The notes below the pieces were generated by a model. The model was not told where the DNA came from and searched no databases. It saw only the letters and a list, made by a program, of their open reading frames with translations. DNA of 64,000 nucleotides, taken from NCBI RefSeq assembly GCF_003854895.1, contig NZ_CP033966.1:2418001-2482000 (forward strand), in the 5' to 3' direction. This document shows, piece after piece, positions 17,491 through 28,989 of this stretch. The DNA is from Pigmentiphaga sp. H8 (GTDB lineage Bacteria; Pseudomonadota; Gammaproteobacteria; Burkholderiales; Burkholderiaceae_B). Each line of letters opens with the position of its first letter. The first letter of the stretch is position 1. A program made the position numbers and the translations under genes.

Positions 17491-19764
17491 ATGAAAAGGG
17501 CATCATTTGCGCTGACCGGCATGTCGCTGGCGGCGGTGCTGGCGGGTTGCGGCGGTGGCGACGGGGGAACGTCGGGCGACGGCGGCCCCACGGCGCCAGG
17601 CGAGCCGAGCCTGCAGGTTTCCGTGCTGGGGAACCGCGCCGACCTCGTGTCCGGCGGGCAGGCGCTGGTCGAAGTCAAGGTTCCCGAGGGTTCCTCCACG
17701 CGCTTCGAACAGATCCGCATGCTGCTCAATGGCAGCGATGTGACCAGCGCATTCGCCGTGCGCGAGAACGGCCGCTACATGGGGCGGGTGGAGGGGCTGG
17801 CCGAGGGTGACAATACCCTGGTGGCGCGGACGGACGACGGCGCCTCGGCGCATCTCGCGATCAACAACCATCCGAATGGCGGGCCGGTCATTTCCGGCGC
17901 CCAGGTCGGTTCTTGGGAATGCACCACCAAGGTCGCGGCGCCGACGCCGACCAACCCCGATCTGGGCGATCCGCTCGACGAGCAGTGCAATATCGCCGCG
18001 CCCGTGTTCCGCTACCAGTACCGGACCACGGCCGGGCGGTTCGCCGTCTACGATCCCGCCCATCCCCCGGCCTCGTCGGAGATCGCCAGCGCGACCACGG
18101 ACGAGGGCAAGACCGTGCCCTACATCGTCCGCATCGAGCGCGGCGTGGTCAACCGCGGCAAGTACGACATCGCCTACCTGGCCAACCCGGCCGACCCGCT
18201 CAAGGGCTGGACGCCGTATGCCCGTCCTGCGTCCTGGAACGGCAAGCTGCACTGGAAGTTCGGGTCGGGCTGCGAATACAGCCGCACCCAGGGCAATCCG
18301 GGCAGCGTGCTGGACGACGTGGCCCTGAGCCGGGGCTTCATGGTGGCATCGTCCGAGATGACCCAGTACGGCACGCATTGCAATGACATCACGTCGGCCG
18401 AAACGGTGATCATGCTCAAGGAATACATCACCGAGAACTACGGCGAGATCCGCTACACCATGGCCGACGGCGACTCCGGCGGCGCGCACCAGCAGCATCT
18501 GCATGCCTCGAACTATCCCGGCCTGCTGCAGGGGCTGCTTCCCGGGCAAGGGTGGCAGGACACCTGGACGACCGGCAGGGAGTTCGCCGACTGCGGGCTG
18601 CTCAAGCGGTTCTACGACGCGCGCAAGACCGCCGGGTTTCCGTTCACCATCATGGAAAAGGCCCACGTCAACGGCCATGTCTACGATCAGGTGTGCGAAG
18701 GGCCGGCCAACACCAACATGGCTTCACGCACGCCGTTCTATCTCGATCCCACCGTGGGCGGCGCGGGCTGCGGGACGCACTGGAACGTCTGGTCGCCCGG
18801 CAATACCACCGGCATCCGCTGCACGCTGCAGGATTTCAACATCGCGGTGTTCGGTCCACGGGATGCGACCGGCTATGCCAAGACCCCGATCGACAACATC
18901 GGCATCCTGTACGGCCTGCGGGCGGTCAACAGCGGCCAGATATCGCCCGAGCAGTTCGTGATGCTGAACGAACAGGTGGGCGGCTACGACATCAACGGCC
19001 AATGGCAGCCCGCGCGGATGGCGGCCGATCCCGGCGCGGCGGAAATCGCGCACCGGTCGGGCCGGGTCGTGCACGGCCAGCGCCTGGGCGAGGTGGCCAT
19101 CATCCAGTCCATCAGCTTCAACGTGCGGGAGGAGCACTACGATTTCCGCGGCTACGTGATCCGCAACCGCATCCTGCGCGAACACGGCGACTACGCGAAC
19201 CACGTCATCTGGCGCTACAAGTCCACGCCGCCCGACTACGCCGCGCGCCGCTTCGACGCGATGAACGAATGGCTGGGCAAGATCGAGGCCGATACTTCCG
19301 GCAAGACGCTGCGCGAGAAGATCATCGCCAACAAGCCGGCCATCGCGGTGGACGCGTGCTGGCGGGCCGACGCGGCCACGTGGAGCACCGATCCCGACTA
19401 CTGCAACACCGGCGCCGATCCGACCTCGGCCTCGAGCGTGGCCGGTTCGGGCGCGGCGGCGGTCTACAGTCCCGGCGTGGATGAGTGGCCGGTGTTCCGC
19501 GATACCCGCGTCGCGGCGGGAGAAGGGCTGGCCAGCGACATCATGAAGTGCGCGCTCAAGCCGCTGGCGCGGGCCGATTTCGCGGTGGCCTTCAGCGGTG
19601 GGCAGTGGACGCGCCTGCAGGCGGTGTTTCCGCTGGGCGTATGCGACTACAGCAAGCCGGGCGCCGGCCAGGCCGTTCCCGAGCCCTGGCAGAGCTTCAT
19701 GGACGGGCCTGGCGGCAAGCCCCTGGGGCCGGTACCGGCGTCGGCGGCGGGCGAGGGGGCCTGA
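17491..19764 (+). CDS. DUF6351-type exported lipoprotein, probable hydrolase
   Basis: A 757-residue protein with a lipoprotein signal: LAAVLAGC places the lipidated Cys at residue 20, followed by a Gly-rich linker. It resembles the DUF6351 family from memory. The centre has YTMADGDSGGAHQQHLHASN, where Ser329 in a GDSGG context behaves like a nucleophile elbow of an alpha/beta-hydrolase, an inference from the motif. The start has GAGGAG nine bases upstream. The gene is divergent from a LysR regulator, which may control it. An extracellular esterase or depolymerase is possible; the substrate is unknown. Confidence 0.75.
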   Translation: MKRASFALTGMSLAAVLAGCGGGDGGTSGDGGPTAPGEPSLQVSVLGNRADLVSGGQALVEVKVPEGSSTRFEQIRMLLNGSDVTSAFAVRENGRYMGRVEGLAEGDNTLVARTDDGASAHLAINNHPNGGPVISGAQVGSWECTTKVAAPTPTNPDLGDPLDEQCNIAAPVFRYQYRTTAGRFAVYDPAHPPASSEIASATTDEGKTVPYIVRIERGVVNRGKYDIAYLANPADPLKGWTPYARPASWNGKLHWKFGSGCEYSRTQGNPGSVLDDVALSRGFMVASSEMTQYGTHCNDITSAETVIMLKEYITENYGEIRYTMADGDSGGAHQQHLHASNYPGLLQGLLPGQGWQDTWTTGREFADCGLLKRFYDARKTAGFPFTIMEKAHVNGHVYDQVCEGPANTNMASRTPFYLDPTVGGAGCGTHWNVWSPGNTTGIRCTLQDFNIAVFGPRDATGYAKTPIDNIGILYGLRAVNSGQISPEQFVMLNEQVGGYDINGQWQPARMAADPGAAEIAHRSGRVVHGQRLGEVAIIQSISFNVREEHYDFRGYVIRNRILREHGDYANHVIWRYKSTPPDYAARRFDAMNEWLGKIEADTSGKTLREKIIANKPAIAVDACWRADAATWSTDPDYCNTGADPTSASSVAGSGAAAVYSPGVDEWPVFRDTRVAAGEGLASDIMKCALKPLARADFAVAFSGGQWTRLQAVFPLGVCDYSKPGAGQAVPEPWQSFMDGPGGKPLGPVPASAAGEGA

Positions 19765-19796
19765 ACCGGCCCGGTTACCGGCCCCGGGTCCGGCGC

Positions 19797-19827
19797 TTGA
19801 CTTTGCCATCATGGGAAGCTTGATACT
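19797..19827 (+). promoter_or_regulatory. CueR-like MerR-family promoter with 19-bp spacer
   Basis: TTGACT (19797-19802) and GATACT (19822-19827, or TGATAC one base earlier) are separated by about 19 bases, the over-long spacing typical of MerR-family promoters. The spacer contains an imperfect dyad, CTTTGCCAT around 19801-19809 against ATGGGAAG at 19811-19818, resembling CueR operators. It precedes a copper ATPase gene, the classic CueR target. No merR-type gene is present in the window. Confidence 0.65.
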
Positions 19828-19848
19828 GCGAAGCATTACCCCAGTATC
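19822..19848 (+). promoter_or_regulatory. Inverted repeat in the ATPase leader
   Basis: GATACTG (19822-19828) and CAGTATC (19842-19848) are perfect 7-base arms 13 nt apart. The left arm coincides with the -10 element and the right arm is just upstream of the ribosome site, so this may be a second operator or a leader hairpin. Confidence 0.4.
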
Positions 19849-19859
19849 GCGAGGAAACC

Positions 19860-22280
<2,421 letters not shown>

Positions 22281-22287
22281 AGCCAAC

Positions 22288-22303
22288 ATTACACAAACGT
22301 AAT
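22288..22303 (+). promoter_or_regulatory. Cop-box-like operator ATTAC-N6-GTAAT
   Basis: A perfect inverted repeat ATTAC (22288-22292) and GTAAT (22299-22303) with a six-base AT-rich spacer lies about 70 bases before the multicopper oxidase gene. This resembles the boxes bound by CopR/PcoR-type response regulators, and a CopR homologue is encoded downstream. A TAGAGT about 30 bases further on could be its -10. Confidence 0.65.
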
Positions 22304-22372
22304 CTTCGGGTCAGGCTGGGGTGGGGGGCCGCTGGCTAGAGTGGCGGCCTGACCGGATTCATCGGATATCGC

Positions 22373-24082
22373 ATGCACATCAAGACTTCAAGGCGGACCT
22401 TCGTCACCGCCCTGGCCGCGGGCGGCGCACTGGGCGCGCTGGGACTCTGGCGCAAGCCCGTATGGGCGGCCATCGGGCCGGGCGCCCCTCATGTGCTGAC
22501 CGGCACCGAGTTCGACCTGCAGATCGGCGAAACGCCGGTGAATTTCACCGGGAGCGCCCGCACCGCAATGACCGTGAACGGCGGCATACCGGGGCCGCTG
22601 CTGCGCTGGCGCGAAGGCGACACCGTCACCTTGCGCGTGCGCAACAAGCTGAAGGCGTCCACCTCCATCCACTGGCACGGCATCCTGCTGCCCGCCAACA
22701 TGGACGGCGTGCCCGGGCTGAGCTTCGAAGGCATCGCGCCCGACGGCATGTACGTCTACACCTTCAAGGTGCGCCAGAACGGCACCTACTGGTACCACAG
22801 CCATTCGGGATTCCAGGAGCAGTCGGGCGTCTACGGACCGCTGATCATCGACGCCAGGGAGCCGGAACCGTTCGCCTACGACCGCGAATACGTCGTGATG
22901 CTGTCGGACTGGACCGACGAGGACCCGGCGCGGCTCATGCGCACGCTGAAGAAGCAGTCCGACTACTACAACTTCCACAAGCGCACCGTTGGCGATTTCT
23001 TCCGGGACGTCAGGGAAAAGGGCTGGTCGGCCACGGTCGCGGACAGGAAGATGTGGGCCGAAATGCGGATGAATCCGACCGACATCGCCGACGTCAGCGG
23101 GTACACCTATACCTATCTGTTGAACGGGCAGGCGCCGGACGGCGGCTGGACAGGGCTGTTCAAGCCGGGCGAGCGCATCCGCCTGCGCTTCATCAACGGC
23201 TCGGCCATGACCTATTTCGACGTGCGCATTCCCGGCCTGAAGATGACCGTGGTGGCGGCCGACGGGCAGCATGTCAAGCCCATCGCGGTGGACGAGTTCC
23301 GCATCGCCGTGGCGGAGACCTACGACGTGATCGTCGAGCCTGCCGCGGACGAGGCCTACACCATCTTCGCGCAGTCCATGGACCGCACCGGGTATGCGCG
23401 CGGTACGCTGGCCGTGCGCGAAGGCGCGCAGGCGCCGGTTCCCGCCCTGGATCCCAGGCCGATTCTGGCCATGGAGGACATGGGCATGGACCATGGCGGC
23501 ATGGCGGGGATGGATCATGGCAGCATGGCCGGCATGGATCATGGCGCCATGTCCGGCATGCAGTCCCATCCCGCCTCGGAAGCGGGCAACCCCCTGGTGG
23601 ACATGCAGACGATGACTCCCACGCCCAAGCTGGACGACCCCGGCATGGGCCTGCGCGACAACGGCCGCCGCGTGCTGGCCTATGCCGACCTGCGCAGTAC
23701 CTTCGAGGACCCCGACGGACGCGCGCCGGGCCGGACGATAGAGCTGCACCTGACCGGCCACATGGAGAAATTCGCCTGGTCGTTCGACGGCATCAAGTTC
23801 TCGGATTCGCAACCCGTGGTGCTGAAGTACGGCGAGCGGGTCAGGATCGTGCTCGTGAACGACACCATGATGACCCATCCCATCCACCTGCATGGGCTAT
23901 GGAGCGATCTCGAAGACGAGAACGGCAATTTCATGGTCCGCAAGCACACCATCGACATGCCGCCGGGGTCGCGGCGCAGCTATCGCGTGACCGCCGACGC
24001 CCTGGGGCGTTGGGCCTATCACTGCCACCTCCTGTATCACATGGAAGCCGGCATGTTCCGTGAAGTCCGGGTGGAAGAATAA
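22373..24082 (+). CDS. copA: CopA-type periplasmic multicopper oxidase
   Basis: A 569-residue periplasmic multicopper oxidase (PcoA/CopA family) with a twin-arginine signal (SRRTFV). The copper ligands are intact: His100-Trp-His102-Gly, His142-Ser-His144, HPIHLHG beginning at His502, and HCH at 550-552 with His556 and axial Met561. A Met/His-rich insert (about residues 365-400, repeats of MDHG and GMDH) matches known copper-scavenging segments. It oxidises and sequesters periplasmic Cu(I). It is first in a tight operon with copB, C and D behind a cop box. Confidence 0.95.
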   Translation: MHIKTSRRTFVTALAAGGALGALGLWRKPVWAAIGPGAPHVLTGTEFDLQIGETPVNFTGSARTAMTVNGGIPGPLLRWREGDTVTLRVRNKLKASTSIHWHGILLPANMDGVPGLSFEGIAPDGMYVYTFKVRQNGTYWYHSHSGFQEQSGVYGPLIIDAREPEPFAYDREYVVMLSDWTDEDPARLMRTLKKQSDYYNFHKRTVGDFFRDVREKGWSATVADRKMWAEMRMNPTDIADVSGYTYTYLLNGQAPDGGWTGLFKPGERIRLRFINGSAMTYFDVRIPGLKMTVVAADGQHVKPIAVDEFRIAVAETYDVIVEPAADEAYTIFAQSMDRTGYARGTLAVREGAQAPVPALDPRPILAMEDMGMDHGGMAGMDHGSMAGMDHGAMSGMQSHPASEAGNPLVDMQTMTPTPKLDDPGMGLRDNGRRVLAYADLRSTFEDPDGRAPGRTIELHLTGHMEKFAWSFDGIKFSDSQPVVLKYGERVRIVLVNDTMMTHPIHLHGLWSDLEDENGNFMVRKHTIDMPPGSRRSYRVTADALGRWAYHCHLLYHMEAGMFREVRVEE

Positions 24083-24092
24083 GGGGCCGGCC

Positions 24093-25058
24093 ATGATTTT
24101 TTCGATTCATCGCAACGCGCCGGCATTGGCCGCCGCGCTCATCGGCCTGACTCTGGCTGGCACGTCGACCGCGCGGGCCCAGATGCAAGGGATGGACCAT
24201 TCGCACATGGACCACTCCCGGATGCAGGGCATGGACCATTCCAGCATGCCGGGCATGGACCACTCGACCATGCAGAACATGGATCACGCTCCCATGCAAA
24301 GCATGGACCAGGCGCCGATGCAGGGCATGGAGGCCGCGCCCACGGAAAGCCGCACGCCCATTCCCAAGCTGACCGATGCCGACCGCCAGGCCGCCGCCTT
24401 CGATACGGCGGGTCACGCCGTGCACGACAAGGGCATCAATTCCCTGTTCCTGGTGGACCGGCTGGAATGGCAGGACGCCCGCGGCGGCAATGCGCTGAAC
24501 TGGGATTTCAAGGGCTGGATAGGCGGCGACATCGACCGCCTGTGGCTCAGTTCGGAAGGCGAGCGCTCGGGAGGCAAGCTTCACGAGGCCGAGGTCCAGG
24601 CCTTGTGGGGCCGCGCCATCAGCCCCTGGTGGGACGTCGTGGGCGGGGTGCGCCACGACTTCAAGCCGGGTTCGTCGCAAACCTGGGCCGCGTTCGGCCT
24701 GCAGGGAATGGCGCTCTACAACTTCGAGGCCTCCGCCATGGTCTTCGCCGGCGAGAACGGGCAGACCGCCGCGCGCCTGAAGGGCGAGTACGACATCCTC
24801 TTCACGAACCGGCTCATCCTGCAGCCCGCCGCCGAGGTCAACTTCTTCGGGAAGAACGACCATGGTCGAGGCATCGGGTCCGGCCTGTCGAGTACCGAAG
24901 TGGGCGTCCGCCTGCGATACGAGATCCGCCGCGAATTCGCCCCTTACCTAGGCGTGACCTGGAACCGGACCTACGGGACCACCGCGGACTATGCCCGGTC
25001 GCACGGAGAACGCCGCAGCGACACCCGGTTCGTGGTCGGCGTGCGCATGTGGTTCTGA
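24093..25058 (+). CDS. copB: CopB outer-membrane copper-resistance protein
   Basis: A 321-residue CopB/PcoB protein with a signal peptide (MIFSIHRNAPALAAALIG onward) and, right after the cut site, about seven Met-Asp-His-type repeats such as MDHS, MQGM and MDQA. The C-terminal two thirds is beta-barrel-like, ending VVGVRMWF with the terminal Phe expected of outer-membrane proteins. I chose ATG 24093 over an upstream ATG at 24060 because the latter lies inside copA and lacks a signal sequence. It starts 10 bases after copA. Confidence 0.92.
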   Translation: MIFSIHRNAPALAAALIGLTLAGTSTARAQMQGMDHSHMDHSRMQGMDHSSMPGMDHSTMQNMDHAPMQSMDQAPMQGMEAAPTESRTPIPKLTDADRQAAAFDTAGHAVHDKGINSLFLVDRLEWQDARGGNALNWDFKGWIGGDIDRLWLSSEGERSGGKLHEAEVQALWGRAISPWWDVVGGVRHDFKPGSSQTWAAFGLQGMALYNFEASAMVFAGENGQTAARLKGEYDILFTNRLILQPAAEVNFFGKNDHGRGIGSGLSSTEVGVRLRYEIRREFAPYLGVTWNRTYGTTADYARSHGERRSDTRFVVGVRMWF

Positions 25059-25099
25059 TTCCCCTTCATTCTTCTTTTTCATCCGTTTCAAGGTCCATC

Positions 25100-25483
25100 A
25101 TGTCCAACGCTCGCACCGCCCTGAACGCCGCCGTCCTGACGGCCGGGCTGCTTGCCGCCACCGCGGCCCAGGCCCATCCCGAACTATTGTCCTCGACCCC
25201 CGAGGCCAAGGCCGAGACCACGGCGCCCGCCAGGATAGAACTGCGCTTCTCCGAGGCGCTGGTCACCCAGTTCTCGGGCGCCAGGCTGCTCATGACGGGC
25301 ATGGCCGGCATGACCCATGCGCCCATGCCGGTCGAAGCCCGGGTCTCGGGCGACGCCGATCCCAAGACGATGCTGATCACCCCGGCCAAGCCCCTGGCGG
25401 CCGGCACCTATCGGGTGGAGTGGCGGGCCGTCTCGTCGGATACGCACCCCATCACCGGCAATTTCTCGTTCAGCGTGAAGTAG
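25100..25483 (+). CDS. copC: CopC periplasmic copper-binding protein
   Basis: A 127-residue CopC family protein. The signal peptide ends in AQAHPELLSSTP, placing the N-terminal His of the mature protein as the usual Cu(II) ligand. It carries a Met-rich loop (LMTGMAGMTHAPM) for Cu(I) and a C-terminal SDTHPITGNFSFSV with a further His. It is a small beta-barrel that carries copper, probably to CopD encoded 3 bases downstream. The start follows copB by 41 bases. Confidence 0.92.
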   Translation: MSNARTALNAAVLTAGLLAATAAQAHPELLSSTPEAKAETTAPARIELRFSEALVTQFSGARLLMTGMAGMTHAPMPVEARVSGDADPKTMLITPAKPLAAGTYRVEWRAVSSDTHPITGNFSFSVK

Positions 25484-25486
25484 GCG

Positions 25487-26416
25487 ATGGCCGACGGACT
25501 GGGCGTTGCCGTCCGCTTCGCGCTGTACCTGGACCTGGCGCTGCTTTGCGGCGTGCCGCTATTCCTGCTGCACAGCTTTCAAAGAGAATGGGAAGACGGC
25601 CAACCCGGCCTGGGCTTCGGCGCCTGGCCGGCCGCCGCCGCGGGCTTCGGCGTCCTGCTTGCGGCGCTGAGCCTGGCCTTGCTTGCCCAGTCCATGAGCG
25701 GCGCCGAATCTCTCATGGCACTGCGATTTTCCATACTAGCCATGGTGGTCGGCGGCACGCACGCGGGGCTGGCCGCGGCGATACGGATAGGCGCGCTATT
25801 GCTGGCCCTGTGGTGTGCCCTGAGAATGAAGCCCCGGCGCGTCGCGGGCTTGCGGGCCGTTGCCGGGTGGGCCTTCGTCGCGCTTGCCAGCCTGGCCTGG
25901 GGCGGGCATGGCGCGATGGACGACGGCGTGCGGGGCTATGTGCACTTGTGGGCCGACGTCGTCCACTTGCTCGCGGCGGCCGGCTGGGTGGGCGCGTTGG
26001 CCGTTTTCGCGAGAATGTCCTGGTCGTCCACGGATGCCCCGGACAGGCAGGTTCGCCTGCTGAGCCGGGGGCTGGCGGGCTTCGCCGGCCTGGGCACCGC
26101 CATCGTCGCGGCCTTGACGCTCACGGGGGTGGCCAACTACGGGTTCATCGTCGGTCCGACCGTGAACGGCCTGCTGTCCAGCCCCTACGGCCTGCTTTTT
26201 TTGGGCAAACTGGGGCTGTTCGCCACGATGCTGGGCCTGGCGGCCGTGAACCGGTTCCGCCTTGCCCCCAGGCTGGAGGCGGCGATCGCCGCTGAGCGCC
26301 CCGGCGCCGCCCTGGCCCTGCTGCGCCGGAGCGTGGCGCTGGAGGCGGGCGCGGCGACCGCCATTCTGTTGTTGGTGGCGTGGCTGGGTACGCTCGGCCC
26401 GCCCACCGGATCTTGA
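25487..26416 (+). CDS. copD: CopD inner-membrane copper-resistance protein
   Basis: A 309-residue polytopic membrane protein with about eight hydrophobic segments, for example VRFALYLDLALLCGVPLFLL near the N-terminus and a WADVVHLLAAAGWVGALAVF segment with the conserved His. It matches CopD/PcoD proteins, which work with CopC in moving copper across the inner membrane. It starts 3 bases after copC and is probably translationally coupled with it. Confidence 0.9.
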   Translation: MADGLGVAVRFALYLDLALLCGVPLFLLHSFQREWEDGQPGLGFGAWPAAAAGFGVLLAALSLALLAQSMSGAESLMALRFSILAMVVGGTHAGLAAAIRIGALLLALWCALRMKPRRVAGLRAVAGWAFVALASLAWGGHGAMDDGVRGYVHLWADVVHLLAAAGWVGALAVFARMSWSSTDAPDRQVRLLSRGLAGFAGLGTAIVAALTLTGVANYGFIVGPTVNGLLSSPYGLLFLGKLGLFATMLGLAAVNRFRLAPRLEAAIAAERPGAALALLRRSVALEAGAATAILLLVAWLGTLGPPTGS

Positions 26417-26428
26417 AGGAAACCATGC

Positions 26429-26896
26429 ATGATGCACAAACACGCAAGCCTGTCGCGCCGTACGCTCCTGATCGAGGCGGCCCTGCTTCCGCTGGGCGCC
26501 TGGGCGCAGAAGACGAATACCGTGGAGGTCTGGAAGACACCCACTTGCGGATGCTGCAAGGATTGGATCAAGCACCTGCGGGACAACGGATTCCAGGTGG
26601 TCGCCCACGACGTCGACGATCCCTCCGTGGAGCGGCACCGCCTGGGCATCCCCGACGACAAGGGTTCGTGCCATACGGCGGCGGTGGACGGCTATGCGCT
26701 GGAGGGGCATGTGCCGGCGAAGGAAATCAAGCGGCTGCTGCGCGAACGTCCGTCGGCCATCGGCCTGACCGTACCGGGCATGCCCCTGGGATCGCCGGGC
26801 ATGGACGGGCCTGAGTACGGCGGCCGCAAATCCGCTTACGATGTCCTGCTGGTGCGGACCGGTGGGCGGCCCAGCGTCTACCAGGCTTATCGCTGA
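26429..26896 (+). CDS. DUF411 (CopG-like) periplasmic metal-binding protein
   Basis: A 155-residue DUF411 protein with a possible Tat-like leader (SRRTLLIEAAL) and the family motif KTPTCGCC near residue 32, a cluster of three Cys that binds copper. A further Cys-His (GSCHTA) and Met residues (GMPLGSPGMDG) lie later. Related proteins called CopG accompany copper operons and are reported to bind a copper cluster. ATG 26429 has AAGGA eight bases upstream. It follows copD by 12 bases and precedes copR. Confidence 0.88.
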   Translation: MMHKHASLSRRTLLIEAALLPLGAWAQKTNTVEVWKTPTCGCCKDWIKHLRDNGFQVVAHDVDDPSVERHRLGIPDDKGSCHTAAVDGYALEGHVPAKEIKRLLRERPSAIGLTVPGMPLGSPGMDGPEYGGRKSAYDVLLVRTGGRPSVYQAYR

Positions 26897-26915
26897 TCCG
26901 TAACGGGGCGCCGCC

Positions 26916-27602
26916 ATGAAACTACTGGTCGTGGAAGACGAGGCCAAGACCGGAGAATATCTCCGGCAGGGGCTGACCGAGGCCGGCTTCGTGGTCGACC
27001 TGGCGGACAACGGCCTGGACGGCCAGTACCGGGCGTTGAGCGAATCCTACGACCTGATCGTGCTGGACGTGATGCTGCCCGACGTGGACGGCTGGCGCAT
27101 CCTGCAGACCCTGCGCGCCGTCGAGAACAACGTGCCCGTCCTGTTCCTGACCGCGCGCGACAGCGTGGCCGACCGCGTCAAGGGCCTGGAGCTGGGCGCG
27201 GATGACTATCTGGTCAAGCCCTTCGCCTTCTCCGAACTGCTGGCCCGCGTGCGGACCCTGCTGCGCCGGGGCAGCGGACAGATCGCCACCGACCGCATCC
27301 AGGTCGGCGACCTGGTGCTGGATCTCGTCCGCCGCCGGGCCACGCGCGCCGGCCGGCGCATCAACCTGACGAGCAAGGAGTTCGCGCTGCTGGAACTGTT
27401 CGTGCGCCGGCGCGGCGAGGTGCTGCCGCGTTCGCTGATCGCCTCCCAGGTCTGGGACATGAACTTCGACAGCGACACCAATGTCATCGACGTCGCCATC
27501 CGGCGGCTGCGCGCCAAGATCGACGATGCGTTCGATGCCAAGCTGATCCAGACCGTGCGGGGCATGGGATACGTCTTCGAAGAACCCGAGGACATAGGCT
27601 GA
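26916..27602 (+). CDS. copR: CopR/CusR-type OmpR-family response regulator
   Basis: A 228-residue OmpR-type response regulator with phosphoacceptor Asp51 in VLDVMLPD, the switch Thr in FLTARD and Lys in VKPFAF, then a winged-helix DNA-binding domain (LTSKEFALLELFVRR). High similarity to heavy-metal regulators and its place behind copABCD and the DUF411 gene make copper control likely. It probably acts at the ATTAC-N6-GTAAT dyad upstream of copA. Its stop shares a base with the sensor start (TGATG). Confidence 0.92.
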   Translation: MKLLVVEDEAKTGEYLRQGLTEAGFVVDLADNGLDGQYRALSESYDLIVLDVMLPDVDGWRILQTLRAVENNVPVLFLTARDSVADRVKGLELGADDYLVKPFAFSELLARVRTLLRRGSGQIATDRIQVGDLVLDLVRRRATRAGRRINLTSKEFALLELFVRRRGEVLPRSLIASQVWDMNFDSDTNVIDVAIRRLRAKIDDAFDAKLIQTVRGMGYVFEEPEDIG

Positions 27603-28984
27603 TGCGCCCGTTTTCCCTGACGACGCGGCTGACGACCTTCTTCTCGCTGTCGTCGGCCGCCGTGCTGCTGGGACTGGGGGCCTTGATCGCCATCTCGATG
27701 GACCAGCACTTCGCGTACGAGGATTTCGCCGTGCTCGAGGAGAAGGCGAACCTGGTCCGCAAGATCGCCCAGGATGCGGCGCCCGGCGCGATGCCGATGC
27801 GCCTGGGCACGGCGCTCCAGAACCATCCCGGGCTGGTGGCCTTGATCCGGACGGGGCAGGGGACCAGCCTGTATGCCACGGACGGCTTCGCTTTCCAGCA
27901 CGCCTTGGCTGCGGCGCGGGCCTTGCCGGCCGGGAAGGAGGAATTCACCTGGCGCCAGGACGGCGCCGAGTACCGGGGCCTGCGCGCCACGGTGGGCGGG
28001 GCCGGGGGGGAACTCCTGATCATCGTCGGGCTGGCGACCGAGATCCACGCGCACTTCATGCACGGTTTCCTCCATTCCCTGGTGCTGTACGTGCTGCTGT
28101 CCGCGCTCGTAAGCGGCGTATTCGGCTGGTGGGCGGCCCGCAGCGGGCTGGCGCCGCTGCGCACGATGGCCGCCCGGGCCCGTGCCGTGACCGCGCAGAA
28201 GCTGGACGAGCGCATGCCCGTGGATGCCGTGCCGCGGGAGATGGCCGACCTGGCTGTGACCTTGAACGCCATGCTGGCGCGGCTGCAGGATGATTTCCGC
28301 CGGCTGTCGGAGTTTTCGTCCGACCTGGCCCACGAACTGCGCACGCCGCTGACGAACCTGCTGACGCAGACCCACGTGGTGCTCGCGCAGCCCCGCGAGG
28401 CCGGGAAGTATCGCGAGATCCTCGCGTCCAACGAAGAAGAGTTGCAGCGCCTGTCGCGCATGGTGTCCGACATGCTGTACCTGGCGAAGATGGAGCATGG
28501 CATCACCTTGCCCGACGCCGGCGTCATTGCCGTGCAGGACGAGGTCAGCGCCTTGTTCGAGTTCTACGAGGCCCTGGCCGAGGACAAGGCCGTGGCCTTG
28601 CGGTTGACGGGCCGGGGCAGGATCATGGGCGACCGGCTGATGCTGCGGCGCGCCCTGAGCAACCTGCTGTCGAACGCCTTGCGCCATACTCCGCCGGGCG
28701 GGGCCATAGACGTGGTGGTCGCCAGCAACGCCAAGGCCGTCACGATCGCGGTCGAGAACGATGGCAAGGAAATCCCGGCGGAACTGATCCCCTCGCTGTT
28801 CGACCGCTTCTTTCGCGGCGACAAGTCCAGGGCCCGGCCCGACTCGGAAAGCTCGGGCCTGGGGTTGTCGATCACGCGCGCCATCATGGTGGCGCACGGC
28901 GGCGACATCACCGCCGGCTCGGCTTCCGGCCGGACCCGGTTCACGCTGGTCTTTCCGGCCAAGGACGCGTCGCAAGCAGGGTGA
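27602..28984 (+). CDS. copS: CopS/CusS-type heavy-metal sensor histidine kinase
   Basis: A 460-residue sensor kinase: a first membrane helix (about 12-32), a periplasmic sensor domain of some 130 residues, a second helix, HAMP, the H-box with His244 (SDLAHELRTPLTNL), and an ATPase domain with N, G1 and G2 boxes (LLSNALRHTPPGG, SSGLGLSIT). It matches heavy-metal sensor kinases such as CusS and detects periplasmic copper. It overlaps copR by one base. Confidence 0.92.
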   Translation: MRPFSLTTRLTTFFSLSSAAVLLGLGALIAISMDQHFAYEDFAVLEEKANLVRKIAQDAAPGAMPMRLGTALQNHPGLVALIRTGQGTSLYATDGFAFQHALAAARALPAGKEEFTWRQDGAEYRGLRATVGGAGGELLIIVGLATEIHAHFMHGFLHSLVLYVLLSALVSGVFGWWAARSGLAPLRTMAARARAVTAQKLDERMPVDAVPREMADLAVTLNAMLARLQDDFRRLSEFSSDLAHELRTPLTNLLTQTHVVLAQPREAGKYREILASNEEELQRLSRMVSDMLYLAKMEHGITLPDAGVIAVQDEVSALFEFYEALAEDKAVALRLTGRGRIMGDRLMLRRALSNLLSNALRHTPPGGAIDVVVASNAKAVTIAVENDGKEIPAELIPSLFDRFFRGDKSRARPDSESSGLGLSITRAIMVAHGGDITAGSASGRTRFTLVFPAKDASQAG

Positions 28985-28989
28985 CCACG

